Of a stretch of DNA of 45,062 nt, positions 32,041 through 38,694 are shown one piece after another. Origin of the DNA: a virus. The position numbers were made by a program, and so were the translations under genes. The notes beneath the pieces were generated by a model that saw nothing but the letters and a program-made list of their open reading frames with translations, was not told where the DNA came from and ran no database searches. The stretch covers positions 1-45,062 of IMG/VR virus record IMGVR_UViG_3300020020_000673; one strand, given 5' to 3'. Position 1 is the first letter of the stretch, and each line of letters starts with the position of its first letter.

Positions 32041-32322
32041 GTGTTCATGGTCAAATCCCGAGGTCGACTTGGGAGTAGAAAGCGATCTCGCAAGGTGCCG
32101 CCTACGCGCCTGTCCTACCGCGCCATCGCCGAAGACCTGGCGGAGCGCATCTCCCGCGGGGAGTACCCACCTGGCTCCCAGCTGCCCTCCTACCGGCAGC
32201 TGGCCGAGATCTACTCATGCTCGGTGACGACCGCCCAGTCCGCTCTGCGGCTGCTGCGGGAGCGCGGACTGACCGTCTCCCAGCCCGGCCGGGGCGTGTA
32301 CGTCGCCGAGCCGGGCACCTAG
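32041..32322 (+). CDS. GntR-family winged-helix regulator (DNA-binding domain only)
   Basis: A 93-residue protein, the GntR winged helix without an effector domain. SYRAIAEDLAERISRGEYPPGSQLPSYRQLAEIYSCSVTTAQSALRLLRERGLTVSQPGRGVYVA covers the entire motif. Starts at GTG 32041, ATG 32047 or GTG 32095 are possible; the first 18 residues are basic. Short GntR proteins of this kind are frequent on actinomycete integrative elements. It is followed by a strong terminator. Confidence 0.88.
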   Translation: MFMVKSRGRLGSRKRSRKVPPTRLSYRAIAEDLAERISRGEYPPGSQLPSYRQLAEIYSCSVTTAQSALRLLRERGLTVSQPGRGVYVAEPGT

Positions 32323-32337
32323 GTGTCTTCTCGCAGC

Positions 32338-32370
32338 GGGCCCCCAACTAGCGGTGTTAGTTGGGGGCCC
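32338..32370. terminator. bidirectional terminator between GntR and integrase
   Basis: A perfect 13-bp stem (GGGCCCCCAACTA with TAGTTGGGGGCCC) and a 7-base loop. It separates two converging genes and would stop transcripts from both sides. Confidence 0.9.
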
Positions 32371-32386
32371 GGTCTGTAACAATGCG

Positions 32387-33301
32387 CTACGCGGCAACGC
32401 TCTTTTGGGGGCTCGTCGCGGGAGCGGGCAGCGTTCTGATTGCACTCGTGCGCTGCTCGCTCACCACCAAGGTGTAACCCTGGGTGCTGGTGATCGACTT
32501 ATGTCGAAGCAGCTCCTGGACGGTGCGCAGGTCGGCGCCGTTGGCCAGTAGCGTCGTGCCGTACCAGTGTCGGAACCGGTGCAGGTGCACGTCCGGTAGG
32601 CCGATGCGCTGCCAGTGCTTGTGCTGCCGGTTGGACAGGGCCTGGCCGGTGACCTCCCGGCCGCGGACGCCGCGGACCAGCGTCCCGGACAGCCGGTGTT
32701 CGATCTGCGGCCACAACTGCGGGTGCATCGGCACGTACGCGTCCCTGCCGCCCTTTCCGGCCCGGATGGTGATGCTGTCAGGGGTGCAGTCCTCGCGCCG
32801 TAGCCGGCAGATCTCACTGGCCCTCAGCCCGGCGTACGCGGCGAGGTAGACGGCCAGGCGCCACGGCTGGTCGGGAGACTTCTCGATGGCGGCCGCGAGC
32901 TCGGCGTCGGTGACGGGGTGGGGGACGGACTCGCCGGCCTTGGGGCGGATGAGCCGGTGCATGGGGTTGATGTCGAGTTCGTCGTTGCGGACTGCCCAGT
33001 TGTAGAACCGGTCGAGGTGGCTCCAGTACGTGGAGCGGGTCCAGGCGGACCAGTCGGGGTGGGCGAGGTAGTCGGCGAGTTCGTCGGGGTGGGCTTCGTC
33101 GAGCCCGTAGGGGAGGAATGCGTCGGCGTGCTCGAGGAGCCGTTCAGCACTGTCGACGGTGACTTTGCTGTAGCCACCGGCGCGTAAGTGCGCGAGGTGG
33201 ACGTGAACCAGTTCACTCATCGTGTGATCGTGCTCACGGATCGCGGATGTGTCAGTCCCTGCCAGGTGTCTTTCACCCGTTCGTCGCCGAGGAGTGGTCA
33301 A
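32387..33301 (-). CDS. tyrosine integrase
   Basis: A 304-residue site-specific recombinase. Residues about 28-115 are the SAM-like core-binding domain. Catalytic residues are R160 (AGLRASEICRL), K183 (AGKGGRDAYV), H241 and R244 (HLHRFRHWYGT), H267 (LLRHKS) and nucleophile Y276 (STQGYTLV). It ends QKSVAA, similar to an ssrA-type degradation tail. A TTG at 33301 overlaps the repressor stop as TTGA; an ATG at 33220 would shorten it by 27 residues, but neither has a clear Shine-Dalgarno. The gene is co-directional with and directly behind the repressor. Confidence 0.93.
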   Translation of the reverse strand: MTTPRRRTGERHLAGTDTSAIREHDHTMSELVHVHLAHLRAGGYSKVTVDSAERLLEHADAFLPYGLDEAHPDELADYLAHPDWSAWTRSTYWSHLDRFYNWAVRNDELDINPMHRLIRPKAGESVPHPVTDAELAAAIEKSPDQPWRLAVYLAAYAGLRASEICRLRREDCTPDSITIRAGKGGRDAYVPMHPQLWPQIEHRLSGTLVRGVRGREVTGQALSNRQHKHWQRIGLPDVHLHRFRHWYGTTLLANGADLRTVQELLRHKSITSTQGYTLVVSEQRTSAIRTLPAPATSPQKSVAA

Positions 33302-33684
33302 CTGGCTACTCGACTCGCGGCATATGTCTGACCAATTCGGCGTGGCCGTCCATCGCGCGGCGCGTGGCTATCGGAGCGACCGGAGGGGCGGGAATCACGC
33401 GGCCGTCGCGGCTGCGGAATGTGCGCGTCGGGGTACCGCAGAGTAGTGCTACCGATGGCGGCGCGCACTAGGTCAACGGCGTCGACTTCCAGGACCCCGG
33501 CGATGCGCTCGAGGTCGTTGAGGTCGATCGCCTGTTGTCCGTTGAGGCGATACGACACCCACGCTGCGGATACGCCCAGGGCCTCTGCCAGCCGGGCTCC
33601 CTTGATGCCACGCCTGAGCATGAGCACGCGGATCTCTTCGGCCACCAGCTCCGTGAGTGGCCGGGTCGTTACATCGATAGCCAT
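33298..33684 (-). CDS. XRE-family immunity repressor
   Basis: A 128-residue protein. ELVAEEIRVLMLRRGIKGARLAEALGVSAAWVSYRLNGQ (about 12-50) is a helix-turn-helix of the XRE type, followed by a short helical part to about 80. The last about 45 residues are Pro/Ser/Arg/Asp low-complexity and end AASRVAS. A TTG two codons upstream is an alternative start; the ATG at 33684 is preferred. The gene lies divergently from the Cro-like gene across the operator and overlaps integrase by four bases. It should hold the lytic genes off in the lysogen. Confidence 0.85.
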   Translation of the reverse strand: MAIDVTTRPLTELVAEEIRVLMLRRGIKGARLAEALGVSAAWVSYRLNGQQAIDLNDLERIAGVLEVDAVDLVRAAIGSTTLRYPDAHIPQPRRPRDSRPSGRSDSHAPRDGRPRRIGQTYAASRVAS

Positions 33685-33695
33685 GCGCAATAGCT

Positions 33696-33712
33696 TATGC
33701 GCTCAGCGCATA
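33696..33712. promoter_or_regulatory. operator palindrome in the genetic switch
   Basis: TATGCGC and GCGCATA around TCA form a perfect 7-bp dyad, with related half-sites ATGCGC at 33683-33688 and CTATGCAA at 33724-33731. On the minus strand it lies between TTGCGC and TAAGCT, a plausible -35/-10 pair (16-base spacing) for the repressor, so binding there would give autoregulation. Confidence 0.7.
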
Positions 33713-33747
33713 GGCGCAACCCCCTATGCAACTTCTCACGTCAGAGC

Positions 33748-33776
33748 TTGACGGCTTACGCTATGCCGAATATCGT
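33748..33776 (+). promoter_or_regulatory. rightward early promoter
   Basis: TTGACG (33748-33753), a 17-base spacer, then TATCGT (33771-33776). The Cro-like ATG begins seven bases after the -10, so the transcript is probably leaderless. Confidence 0.65.
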
Positions 33777-33782
33777 TCGGGC

Positions 33783-34052
33783 ATGGCTACGGCTCTTGGA
33801 CGAAGGATCGCCGACGAGGTGCGCAACTACCTCGCACAGCAGGAGATCACCCAGCAGGAACTCGCCGACCGGCTCGGCAAGCGGCAGTACTGGGTGTCCC
33901 GGCGACTGACCCACCAAGCCGCGATCCACGCCGACGAGTTGGTGGTCATCGCAACCGCTCTCGGCCAGCCCGTCAGTCGCTTCATCCCGGACAACGTGGA
34001 CGTAGCCGAGCCGGTCGGCCGCAAGCGGCGCACTCAGCGGGCCGCCGCATGA
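33783..34052 (+). CDS. Cro-like XRE DNA-binding protein
   Basis: An 89-residue protein. RIADEVRNYLAQQEITQQELADRLGKRQYWVSRRLTHQAAIHADELVVIATALGQPVSRF is a complete XRE helix-turn-helix domain. The C-terminus is basic and ends RAAA. The start at 33783 is chosen because the promoter -10 lies just ahead and the longer frame would begin upstream of transcription. Placed divergently from the repressor, it should favour lytic growth by repressing the repressor promoter. Confidence 0.85.
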   Translation: MATALGRRIADEVRNYLAQQEITQQELADRLGKRQYWVSRRLTHQAAIHADELVVIATALGQPVSRFIPDNVDVAEPVGRKRRTQRAAA

Positions 34053-34168
34053 CGCCCGGCCCCGGCCCGCGCCCCTCCGGCCCAACCCACCCCCAGCCCA
34101 CCCGACCCCCGCCGCCCCCGCCGCAGCCGCGTCAGCCCCCACCGCAACCGCTGCCGAAACGAACCTGA
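34049..34168 (+). CDS. possible Pro-rich microprotein
   Basis: A 39-residue frame whose ATG overlaps the Cro-like stop as ATGA. It is almost half proline (PPPPPPQP, PPPQPLP) with basic ends. Overlap supports coupled translation, but the C-rich strand could give such a frame by chance. If made, it would be unstructured. Confidence 0.35.
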   Translation: MTPGPGPRPSGPTHPQPTRPPPPPPQPRQPPPQPLPKRT

Positions 34169-34208
34169 CCCCGCGCAGCCGCCGACCCTCACCGGCGCAG
34201 CGCGGACG

Positions 34209-34248
34209 GGGGCGGTCGCCGAACCGGGGAGGGCCAGGCGACCGCCCC
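34209..34248 (+). other. perfect 12-bp hairpin in early leader
   Basis: GGGGCGGTCGCC and GGCGACCGCCCC around a 16-base loop. No T-run follows, so it may be an attenuator, an antitermination element or an RNA-stability stem. Confidence 0.6.
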
Positions 34249-34270
34249 ACCTAAGCCCAGAAAACGAATA

Positions 34271-34307
34271 GCGCTCCCGCAGTTGGTTCGTCGCCGAGCG
34301 GGAGCGC
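34271..34307 (+). other. perfect 10-bp hairpin in early leader
   Basis: GCGCTCCCGC and GCGGGAGCGC around a 17-base loop, ending 23 bases before the next gene start. Together with the hairpin at 34209-34248 it forms a tandem structured leader. Confidence 0.6.
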
Positions 34308-34330
34308 CAGACGAGAAGAGGTTACCGGAA

Positions 34331-34723
34331 ATGAGCCTCGCCACCGACCCCAATGCGGCCGCCCGCGCCAACGCCGCCTGGTCGCTCACCGTCCAGGGCA
34401 AACGCGACGCCGCCCTCGCCCAGTTGCGCCTGCTCGACCCCATTCAGTTGCTGCACGTTCAGTGCTTCGCCGACCTGCTCCACGCGGCGGCCGGCGAAGT
34501 GTTCGACGAGAAGACCGAACCCGACCTCGCCGGCCTCGCGGCCGCGCTGCTCACCCCGGACTGCCCGACCCTCCCCGAGGGCGTCGAGGGCTACGCCGTC
34601 CAGGCCGTCGACGCGCAGGTGTGCCGCTGGTGCCCTGATCCGGAGTGCGACAACCGCGACGTCCACGACCAGCTGTACCGCATGTCGGAGACGACGTGGC
34701 GGGAGAGGAGCGGAAACAGATGA
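34331..34723 (+). CDS. early hypothetical protein
   Basis: A 130-residue protein of unknown function. The N-terminal part (NAAARANAAWSLTVQGKRDAALAQLRLLDP) is a helical repeat-like stretch, and the C-terminus has four closely spaced cysteine/aspartate positions in AQVCRWCPDPECDNRDVHDQ, a possible zinc site. The ATG at 34331 follows GGTTACCGGAA; the longer frame overlaps the leader hairpin and is not preferred. First gene of the overlapping early series. Confidence 0.75.
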   Translation: MSLATDPNAAARANAAWSLTVQGKRDAALAQLRLLDPIQLLHVQCFADLLHAAAGEVFDEKTEPDLAGLAAALLTPDCPTLPEGVEGYAVQAVDAQVCRWCPDPECDNRDVHDQLYRMSETTWRERSGNR

Positions 34724-35004
34724 GCGCCTTCGTCGGCATCGTCCTCACCGTCGCCGTCGGGTGGGTCGTCCTGCTCGCCGCCTTCCTGTGGCTGTGGTGC
34801 GTCCTCCACCCCACCCGGGGCCGGCACACCGCTGCGGGCCGGGTGCGCGCCGCACAGCGGGAGGCCATGTACGAGCGGGTGGTCGAACTGCCCGACGCCG
34901 TACGTGACGAGGAGTTCTTCACCATCGCCGACGAGCTACCCGACGTGGCCGCCAACCTGGCGCTGCTCATCTCGGGCATCGACATCGAGGAGGAAATCCA
35001 GTGA
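34720..35004 (+). CDS. small single-pass membrane protein
   Basis: A 94-residue protein overlapping the previous stop. Residues 3-29 (AFVGIVLTVAVGWVVLLAAFLWLWCVLH) are one membrane helix, followed by a basic stretch and an acidic helical cytosolic tail (RDEEFFTIADELPDVAANLALLI). Function unknown. Confidence 0.75.
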   Translation: MSAFVGIVLTVAVGWVVLLAAFLWLWCVLHPTRGRHTAAGRVRAAQREAMYERVVELPDAVRDEEFFTIADELPDVAANLALLISGIDIEEEIQ

Positions 35005-35108
35005 CCGGACCAGAAGCCGTCGTCGCCTGCGTTGTAACCGTCTGCCTGACGATCGTCGTGATCGTCGGCATAGCCGCCGCCATGAGCAAACGGGGTGGCG
35101 GTCGATGA
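35001..35108 (+). CDS. 35-residue membrane peptide
   Basis: GTG start overlapping the previous stop; ends overlapping the next start as ATGA. The sequence is essentially one membrane helix (VVACVVTVCLTIVVIVGIAAAM) with a Lys/Arg/Gly tail. Exact overlaps on both sides support a real gene. Role unknown. Confidence 0.6.
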   Translation: MTGPEAVVACVVTVCLTIVVIVGIAAAMSKRGGGR

Positions 35109-35575
35109 TCGCCACCCTTGCCCCGCTCATCCTGTCCGGGCTCGCGCTGCTGCCGCTGGGCTCGATCGCGCTCGACTTCGCCCGCGACGAGCAGGCCTGC
35201 CGCATGGAGAAGGAGACGGAGCGGCTCACCGCCGCCCTGCCGCCGCCACGGGTGGTGCTCACCCCGGTCGAGGAGACACCGCCCGTGGTAGTGCCGATCG
35301 TCGCCGGGCTCGTGCCTGTTCCGGCACCGGCGGTGGCCGAGCTGGGCGGCGAGCTCGGTGGCCGCCTCGGCTACGCGGAGGGCACCACTGAGCAGCAGGA
35401 ACGGTGGGCGAGCCCTACCGGTGAGTTCTGGCTCATCGCCGCACGCAACCCCGACCTCAGCGAGCCGTGCTCGCACTGCGCTGCACCCGAAGAGGGCGAA
35501 CCGGCGCACGCCGGATGTCCTGGCTGCGCGTGTCCTTGCGGGTCGCTGGAGCTGGTTGGGGCGGTGGCGGCGTGA
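35105..35575 (+). CDS. membrane-anchored Cys-rich protein
   Basis: A 156-residue protein. Residues about 3-24 are hydrophobic (ATLAPLILSGLALLPLGSIAL). A Pro/Val linker (about 47-78) leads to a C-terminal cysteine cluster: EPCSHCAAPEEGEPAHAGCPGCACPCG, which resembles a zinc-binding knuckle. Function unknown. Confidence 0.7.
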   Translation: MIATLAPLILSGLALLPLGSIALDFARDEQACRMEKETERLTAALPPPRVVLTPVEETPPVVVPIVAGLVPVPAPAVAELGGELGGRLGYAEGTTEQQERWASPTGEFWLIAARNPDLSEPCSHCAAPEEGEPAHAGCPGCACPCGSLELVGAVAA

Positions 35576-35844
35576 ACAACCTGACGAAGCTAACCGTCAA
35601 CCTCATCCAGCGGTCCGTGGACATGCTCGACTCGGAGCACGAACGTTCCGGCGACACCCGCACCGACATCGTCAATCGGGCCATCCAGCTGTACGGCGCG
35701 GCGATGGAAAGCGTCAACACCGGACTCGGTGTGGTGCTCCACGACACCGACGGACGACGGCTGGTCCTGGTCGTCCAGCCAATGGATCAGGTCGTGCCGG
35801 TGCGCCCGGCTGGCTGGTTCTCGCGGTTGTGGAGGCGGCGATGA
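35572..35844 (+). CDS. ribbon-helix-helix-like small regulator
   Basis: A 90-residue protein starting at GTG 35572 inside the previous stop. KLTVNLIQRSVDMLDSEHERSGDTRTDIVNRAIQLYGAAME fits a ribbon-helix-helix: one strand and two helices. The C-terminal half has a beta hairpin and a basic end. It may bind early promoters; this is inferred from fold only. Confidence 0.65.
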   Translation: MNNLTKLTVNLIQRSVDMLDSEHERSGDTRTDIVNRAIQLYGAAMESVNTGLGVVLHDTDGRRLVLVVQPMDQVVPVRPAGWFSRLWRRR

Positions 35845-35960
35845 ACCTTCACCTCGTCATCGACGACCCGACGCCCGATGAGGTCGCCGACGCCGACCTT
35901 CAAGCCGAGACAGCCGAGGACGCGCGCCGGGCTGAGGCTGCTGAGCGTGAGGAGCGGTGA
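35841..35960 (+). CDS. 39-residue acidic peptide
   Basis: Overlaps both neighbours by four bases. Acidic and helical: DDPTPDEVADADLQAETAEDARRAEAAEREE. It could be a small partner of the exonuclease that follows. Support comes from overlaps and codon pattern only. Confidence 0.55.
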   Translation: MNLHLVIDDPTPDEVADADLQAETAEDARRAEAAEREER

Positions 35961-36874
35961 CCGCCACCCTCAGCCCGGACGTCGACCGCGACGCGTGGCT
36001 GGCCGCCCGGCGCAAGGGCATCGGCGCCAGCGAGATCGCCGCCGTGCTCGGCATCAGCCCGTGGGAGTCGCCGTTCAGCCTCTACTGGCGGAAGGTCAAC
36101 GGCTGGGACTTCGGCGCGTCGGCCGCCATGGAGTGGGGCAACCGCCTCGAGCCCGCGATTGCCGCCAAGTTCGCCGACAACCACCCCGAGTTCGAAATCG
36201 GCCCCGGCGAGCTTGAGGCGAACCCGATCTACCCCTGGATGCTCGCCACGCCGGACCGCTACGTCTGGGACATCGGCAGGAAGACGCTCAACATCTCCGG
36301 CCTGCTCGAGATGAAAACCGCCCACTCGGCCGACGGGTGGGGCGAGGACGGCACCGCCGACATCCCGGTCTACTACCGCGCCCAGGCGCAGTGGCAGATG
36401 GCCGTCGTGGACGTCGAGTGGGTCGTGGTCGCCGTCCTCATCGGAGGGTCGGACTACCGCGAATACCCGATCCTGCGCGACCGGCGCGACATCAACGTCA
36501 TGGTCGAGGCCGGGCGCCGGTTCATGAACCGCATCGAGGCCGGCGACCCGCCGCCGCTGGACGACCACCACGCCACCCTCGCCGCGGTCAAGCGCCTGCA
36601 CCCCGACCTGGACGACACCGAGGCCGAGGTCAACGAGCGGGTGGCCGCGAACTATCTGCGGGCCTGCCGCGCCTACAAGACCGCCGAGAAGGCGAAGGCC
36701 CGCTACGAGATCCTGCTGCGCGACCAGATGGGCCGCGCCAAGCGGGCCGTCACCCCGGCCGGCCGGAAGGTCGCCACCCGAACCGTCAGCGAAGTCGCCG
36801 AGTCGACGGTCTTGAAGGCCGCCCACCGCCGCGACTACCTCACACCCGCCAAGCCTCCCAAGGAGAAGTCATGA
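35957..36874 (+). CDS. YqaJ-family recombination exonuclease
   Basis: A 305-residue nuclease of the lambda exonuclease/YqaJ type, which chews one DNA strand to expose single strands for annealing. GIGASEIAAVLGISPWESPFSLY (21-43) is the family signature; E65, D100 and E118-x-K120 (LLEMKTAHS) complete the PD-(D/E)xK centre. GTG start overlaps the previous stop. The next gene is RecT, its usual partner, so the pair should perform single-strand annealing recombination during lytic growth. Confidence 0.92.
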   Translation: MTATLSPDVDRDAWLAARRKGIGASEIAAVLGISPWESPFSLYWRKVNGWDFGASAAMEWGNRLEPAIAAKFADNHPEFEIGPGELEANPIYPWMLATPDRYVWDIGRKTLNISGLLEMKTAHSADGWGEDGTADIPVYYRAQAQWQMAVVDVEWVVVAVLIGGSDYREYPILRDRRDINVMVEAGRRFMNRIEAGDPPPLDDHHATLAAVKRLHPDLDDTEAEVNERVAANYLRACRAYKTAEKAKARYEILLRDQMGRAKRAVTPAGRKVATRTVSEVAESTVLKAAHRRDYLTPAKPPKEKS

Positions 36875-37719
36875 CCCAGACCGTCTCGGATGCGGTCGCC
36901 AAGCGCGACAACAGCCCGATCGCGCTCATCAAGACGTACACCAACGACTTCGCCTCCGTCCTGCCCTCGCACGTCAAGGCCGACACGTGGGTGCGGCTGG
37001 CCCAGGGCGCGCTGCGCAAGGGCAAGCGGGACCAGGGCGGCGCGTTCGAGCTCGAGCAGGCCGCCGCCAACAACCCGGGCGTCTTCCTCGCCGCCCTCCT
37101 CGACGCGGCCCGCCTCGGCCTCGAGCCCGGCACCGAGCAGTACTACCTGACACCCCGCAAGGTGAAGGGCCGGCTCGAGATCCTCGGCATCGTCGGCTAC
37201 CAGGGCCACATCGAACTCATCTACCGGGCCGGCGCGGTCGCCTCCGTCATCGCCGAGGTGGTGCGGCAGAACGACCGGTACCGCTACACCCGCGGCGTCG
37301 ACGACGTGCCGGTGCACGAGTACCCGCCGTTCCAGCGTGAGGCCGAACGCGGCCCGCTCGTCGGCGCCTACGCGTACGCCCGCATGAAGGACGGCGCCGT
37401 GTCCCGGGTGGTCGAGTTGAACGCCGACGACATCCTGCGCATCAAGGCGTCGTCGCAGGGCGCCGATTCGGAGTACTCGCCGTGGCGCAACCACGAGGCT
37501 GCGATGTGGCTCAAGTCGGCGGTCCGGCAGCTGCAGAAGTGGGTACCCACGTCGGCCGAATACCGGCGCGAGGTGCTGCGGGCCAGCGCGGAGGCGAACC
37601 GGGTGGCCGAGGCGCGGGAGCTTCCGCCGCCGCCGGCCGACTCGCAGGAGATGGTCGAGGGCGAGGTCGTCGACGAGCGGGCGTGGCCGGAGGTCGTGAA
37701 GCCGGCTGATGCCTCGTGA
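36871..37719 (+). CDS. recT: RecT single-strand annealing protein
   Basis: A 282-residue RecT-type annealing protein. VRLAQGALRKGKRDQGGAFELEQAAANNPGVFLAALLDAARLGLEPGTEQYYLTPRK and GIVGYQGHIELIYRAG are the conserved core. The C-terminus is acidic and variable. It overlaps the YqaJ stop and would coat the single strands that enzyme makes. Confidence 0.94.
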   Translation: MTQTVSDAVAKRDNSPIALIKTYTNDFASVLPSHVKADTWVRLAQGALRKGKRDQGGAFELEQAAANNPGVFLAALLDAARLGLEPGTEQYYLTPRKVKGRLEILGIVGYQGHIELIYRAGAVASVIAEVVRQNDRYRYTRGVDDVPVHEYPPFQREAERGPLVGAYAYARMKDGAVSRVVELNADDILRIKASSQGADSEYSPWRNHEAAMWLKSAVRQLQKWVPTSAEYRREVLRASAEANRVAEARELPPPPADSQEMVEGEVVDERAWPEVVKPADAS

Positions 37720-38057
37720 CCAACTACGCCAACGGCGCCCGGTTCGAGCGGAAGGTGGCCGACCTCCTGCGGGACGACGGCTACCTGGTTGTCCGCTCGG
37801 CCGGGTCGCACGGCGAACCAGACCTCGTGGCGCTCAAGCCCGGCCAGGTCGTGCTGGTGCAGTGCAAGACCTCGGGCCGGCTCGACCCGGGCGAGTGGAA
37901 CGCCTTCCACAAGGCCGCTGAAGCCGTCGGAGCCGTGCCCCTGCTCGCACACCGGCCCGCGCCCGGGAAGGTCGTCTACTGGCGGCTCACCGGGCCGAAG
38001 ATGACGCGGGGGAAGGCGCCGTACGTCGAGTGGACGCCGGATGAGGTGGCCGAATGA
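37716..38057 (+). CDS. Holliday junction resolvase-like nuclease
   Basis: A 113-residue protein of the restriction-endonuclease fold, near archaeal Hjc in pattern. NGARFERKVADLLRDDGY gives E11, GEPDLVAL gives D36, and VLVQCKTSG gives K51. GTG start is in the RecT stop. It would resolve recombination intermediates made by YqaJ/RecT. Confidence 0.82.
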   Translation: MTNYANGARFERKVADLLRDDGYLVVRSAGSHGEPDLVALKPGQVVLVQCKTSGRLDPGEWNAFHKAAEAVGAVPLLAHRPAPGKVVYWRLTGPKMTRGKAPYVEWTPDEVAE

Positions 38058-38467
38058 TCGACGAGGACCGCATCGCCCAGCTGGCGCTCGAGTTCGCCGG
38101 CCGCATCCGCCTGCACGACCCGGACGACGTTGCCGACTGGTACCGGGCCCTGACCGAGCAGGAGCAGTGGGCGTTGACGTTCACGCTCGGCGCGGTCGCA
38201 CCCACCACGGAGGCAACGTTCCGGTTCGCGAAGCGGTGGGCGGCCAAGGCTGTCGAGAACCGCGAGTACGTCGACGACATTGCGGTCGAGCGGGCCTGCC
38301 GCGGTGAGGCGATCCAACTCAATCGCCTCGAGAAGGCTGCGGCGGTGAAGCGACTGGCCCGACGAGGCGTTTCGGTTCACGTCACGGAGAAGCTGATCGG
38401 CGTACACGCCCGGACGATCAGGCGCATCCGCGCCGACGCTCTCGGTTGGGCGCGGGATGTCGCGTGA
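38054..38467 (+). CDS. early protein with C-terminal helix-turn-helix
   Basis: A 137-residue protein. The first 75 residues are helical (IAQLALEFAGRIRLHDPDDVADWYRALTEQEQWAL). The C-terminal part (KAAAVKRLARRGVSVHVTEKLIGVHARTIRRIRAD) reads as a helix-turn-helix of the resolvase/sigma-like type. It may regulate early or late transcription. Exact family not recognised. Confidence 0.75.
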   Translation: MIDEDRIAQLALEFAGRIRLHDPDDVADWYRALTEQEQWALTFTLGAVAPTTEATFRFAKRWAAKAVENREYVDDIAVERACRGEAIQLNRLEKAAAVKRLARRGVSVHVTEKLIGVHARTIRRIRADALGWARDVA

Positions 38468-38694
38468 GTCGCTCCCAGTTCCCGAAGGCCAAGCCGAGCA
38501 AGGGCCTGCCCCGTCAGCCGCGTGACTGGCGCAAACGGGTTCACGTCTGCATCAACTCCGGCTCGTACACGCACGACAACGTGCCGATCTGTGGGGAGTG
38601 CGACCAGCGGGGCGACAACCCGGTACACGATCTGAGGCCGACCAGCGACGCGGCGGCCGAGATCGACGCGAGGAAGCTCGGGGAGGGTGCTTAG
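38464..38694 (+). CDS. small basic zinc-binding-like protein
   Basis: A 76-residue protein with GTG start. The N-terminus is basic (KAKPSKGLPRQPRDWRKRVHVC); VPICGEC supplies CxxC with earlier His/Cys, a possible zinc site. Found in the early operon between an HTH protein and the initiator; function unknown. Confidence 0.65.
   Translation: MSRSQFPKAKPSKGLPRQPRDWRKRVHVCINSGSYTHDNVPICGECDQRGDNPVHDLRPTSDAAAEIDARKLGEGA

Noticed and set aside
33247-33471. Small plus-strand frames opposite the repressor and integrase
   Set aside because: No ribosome site and no protein-like composition; the antisense genes explain the open frames.
33726-33782. Longer start for the Cro-like protein
   Set aside because: The extension begins upstream of the promoter -10, so it would not be on the transcript from that promoter.
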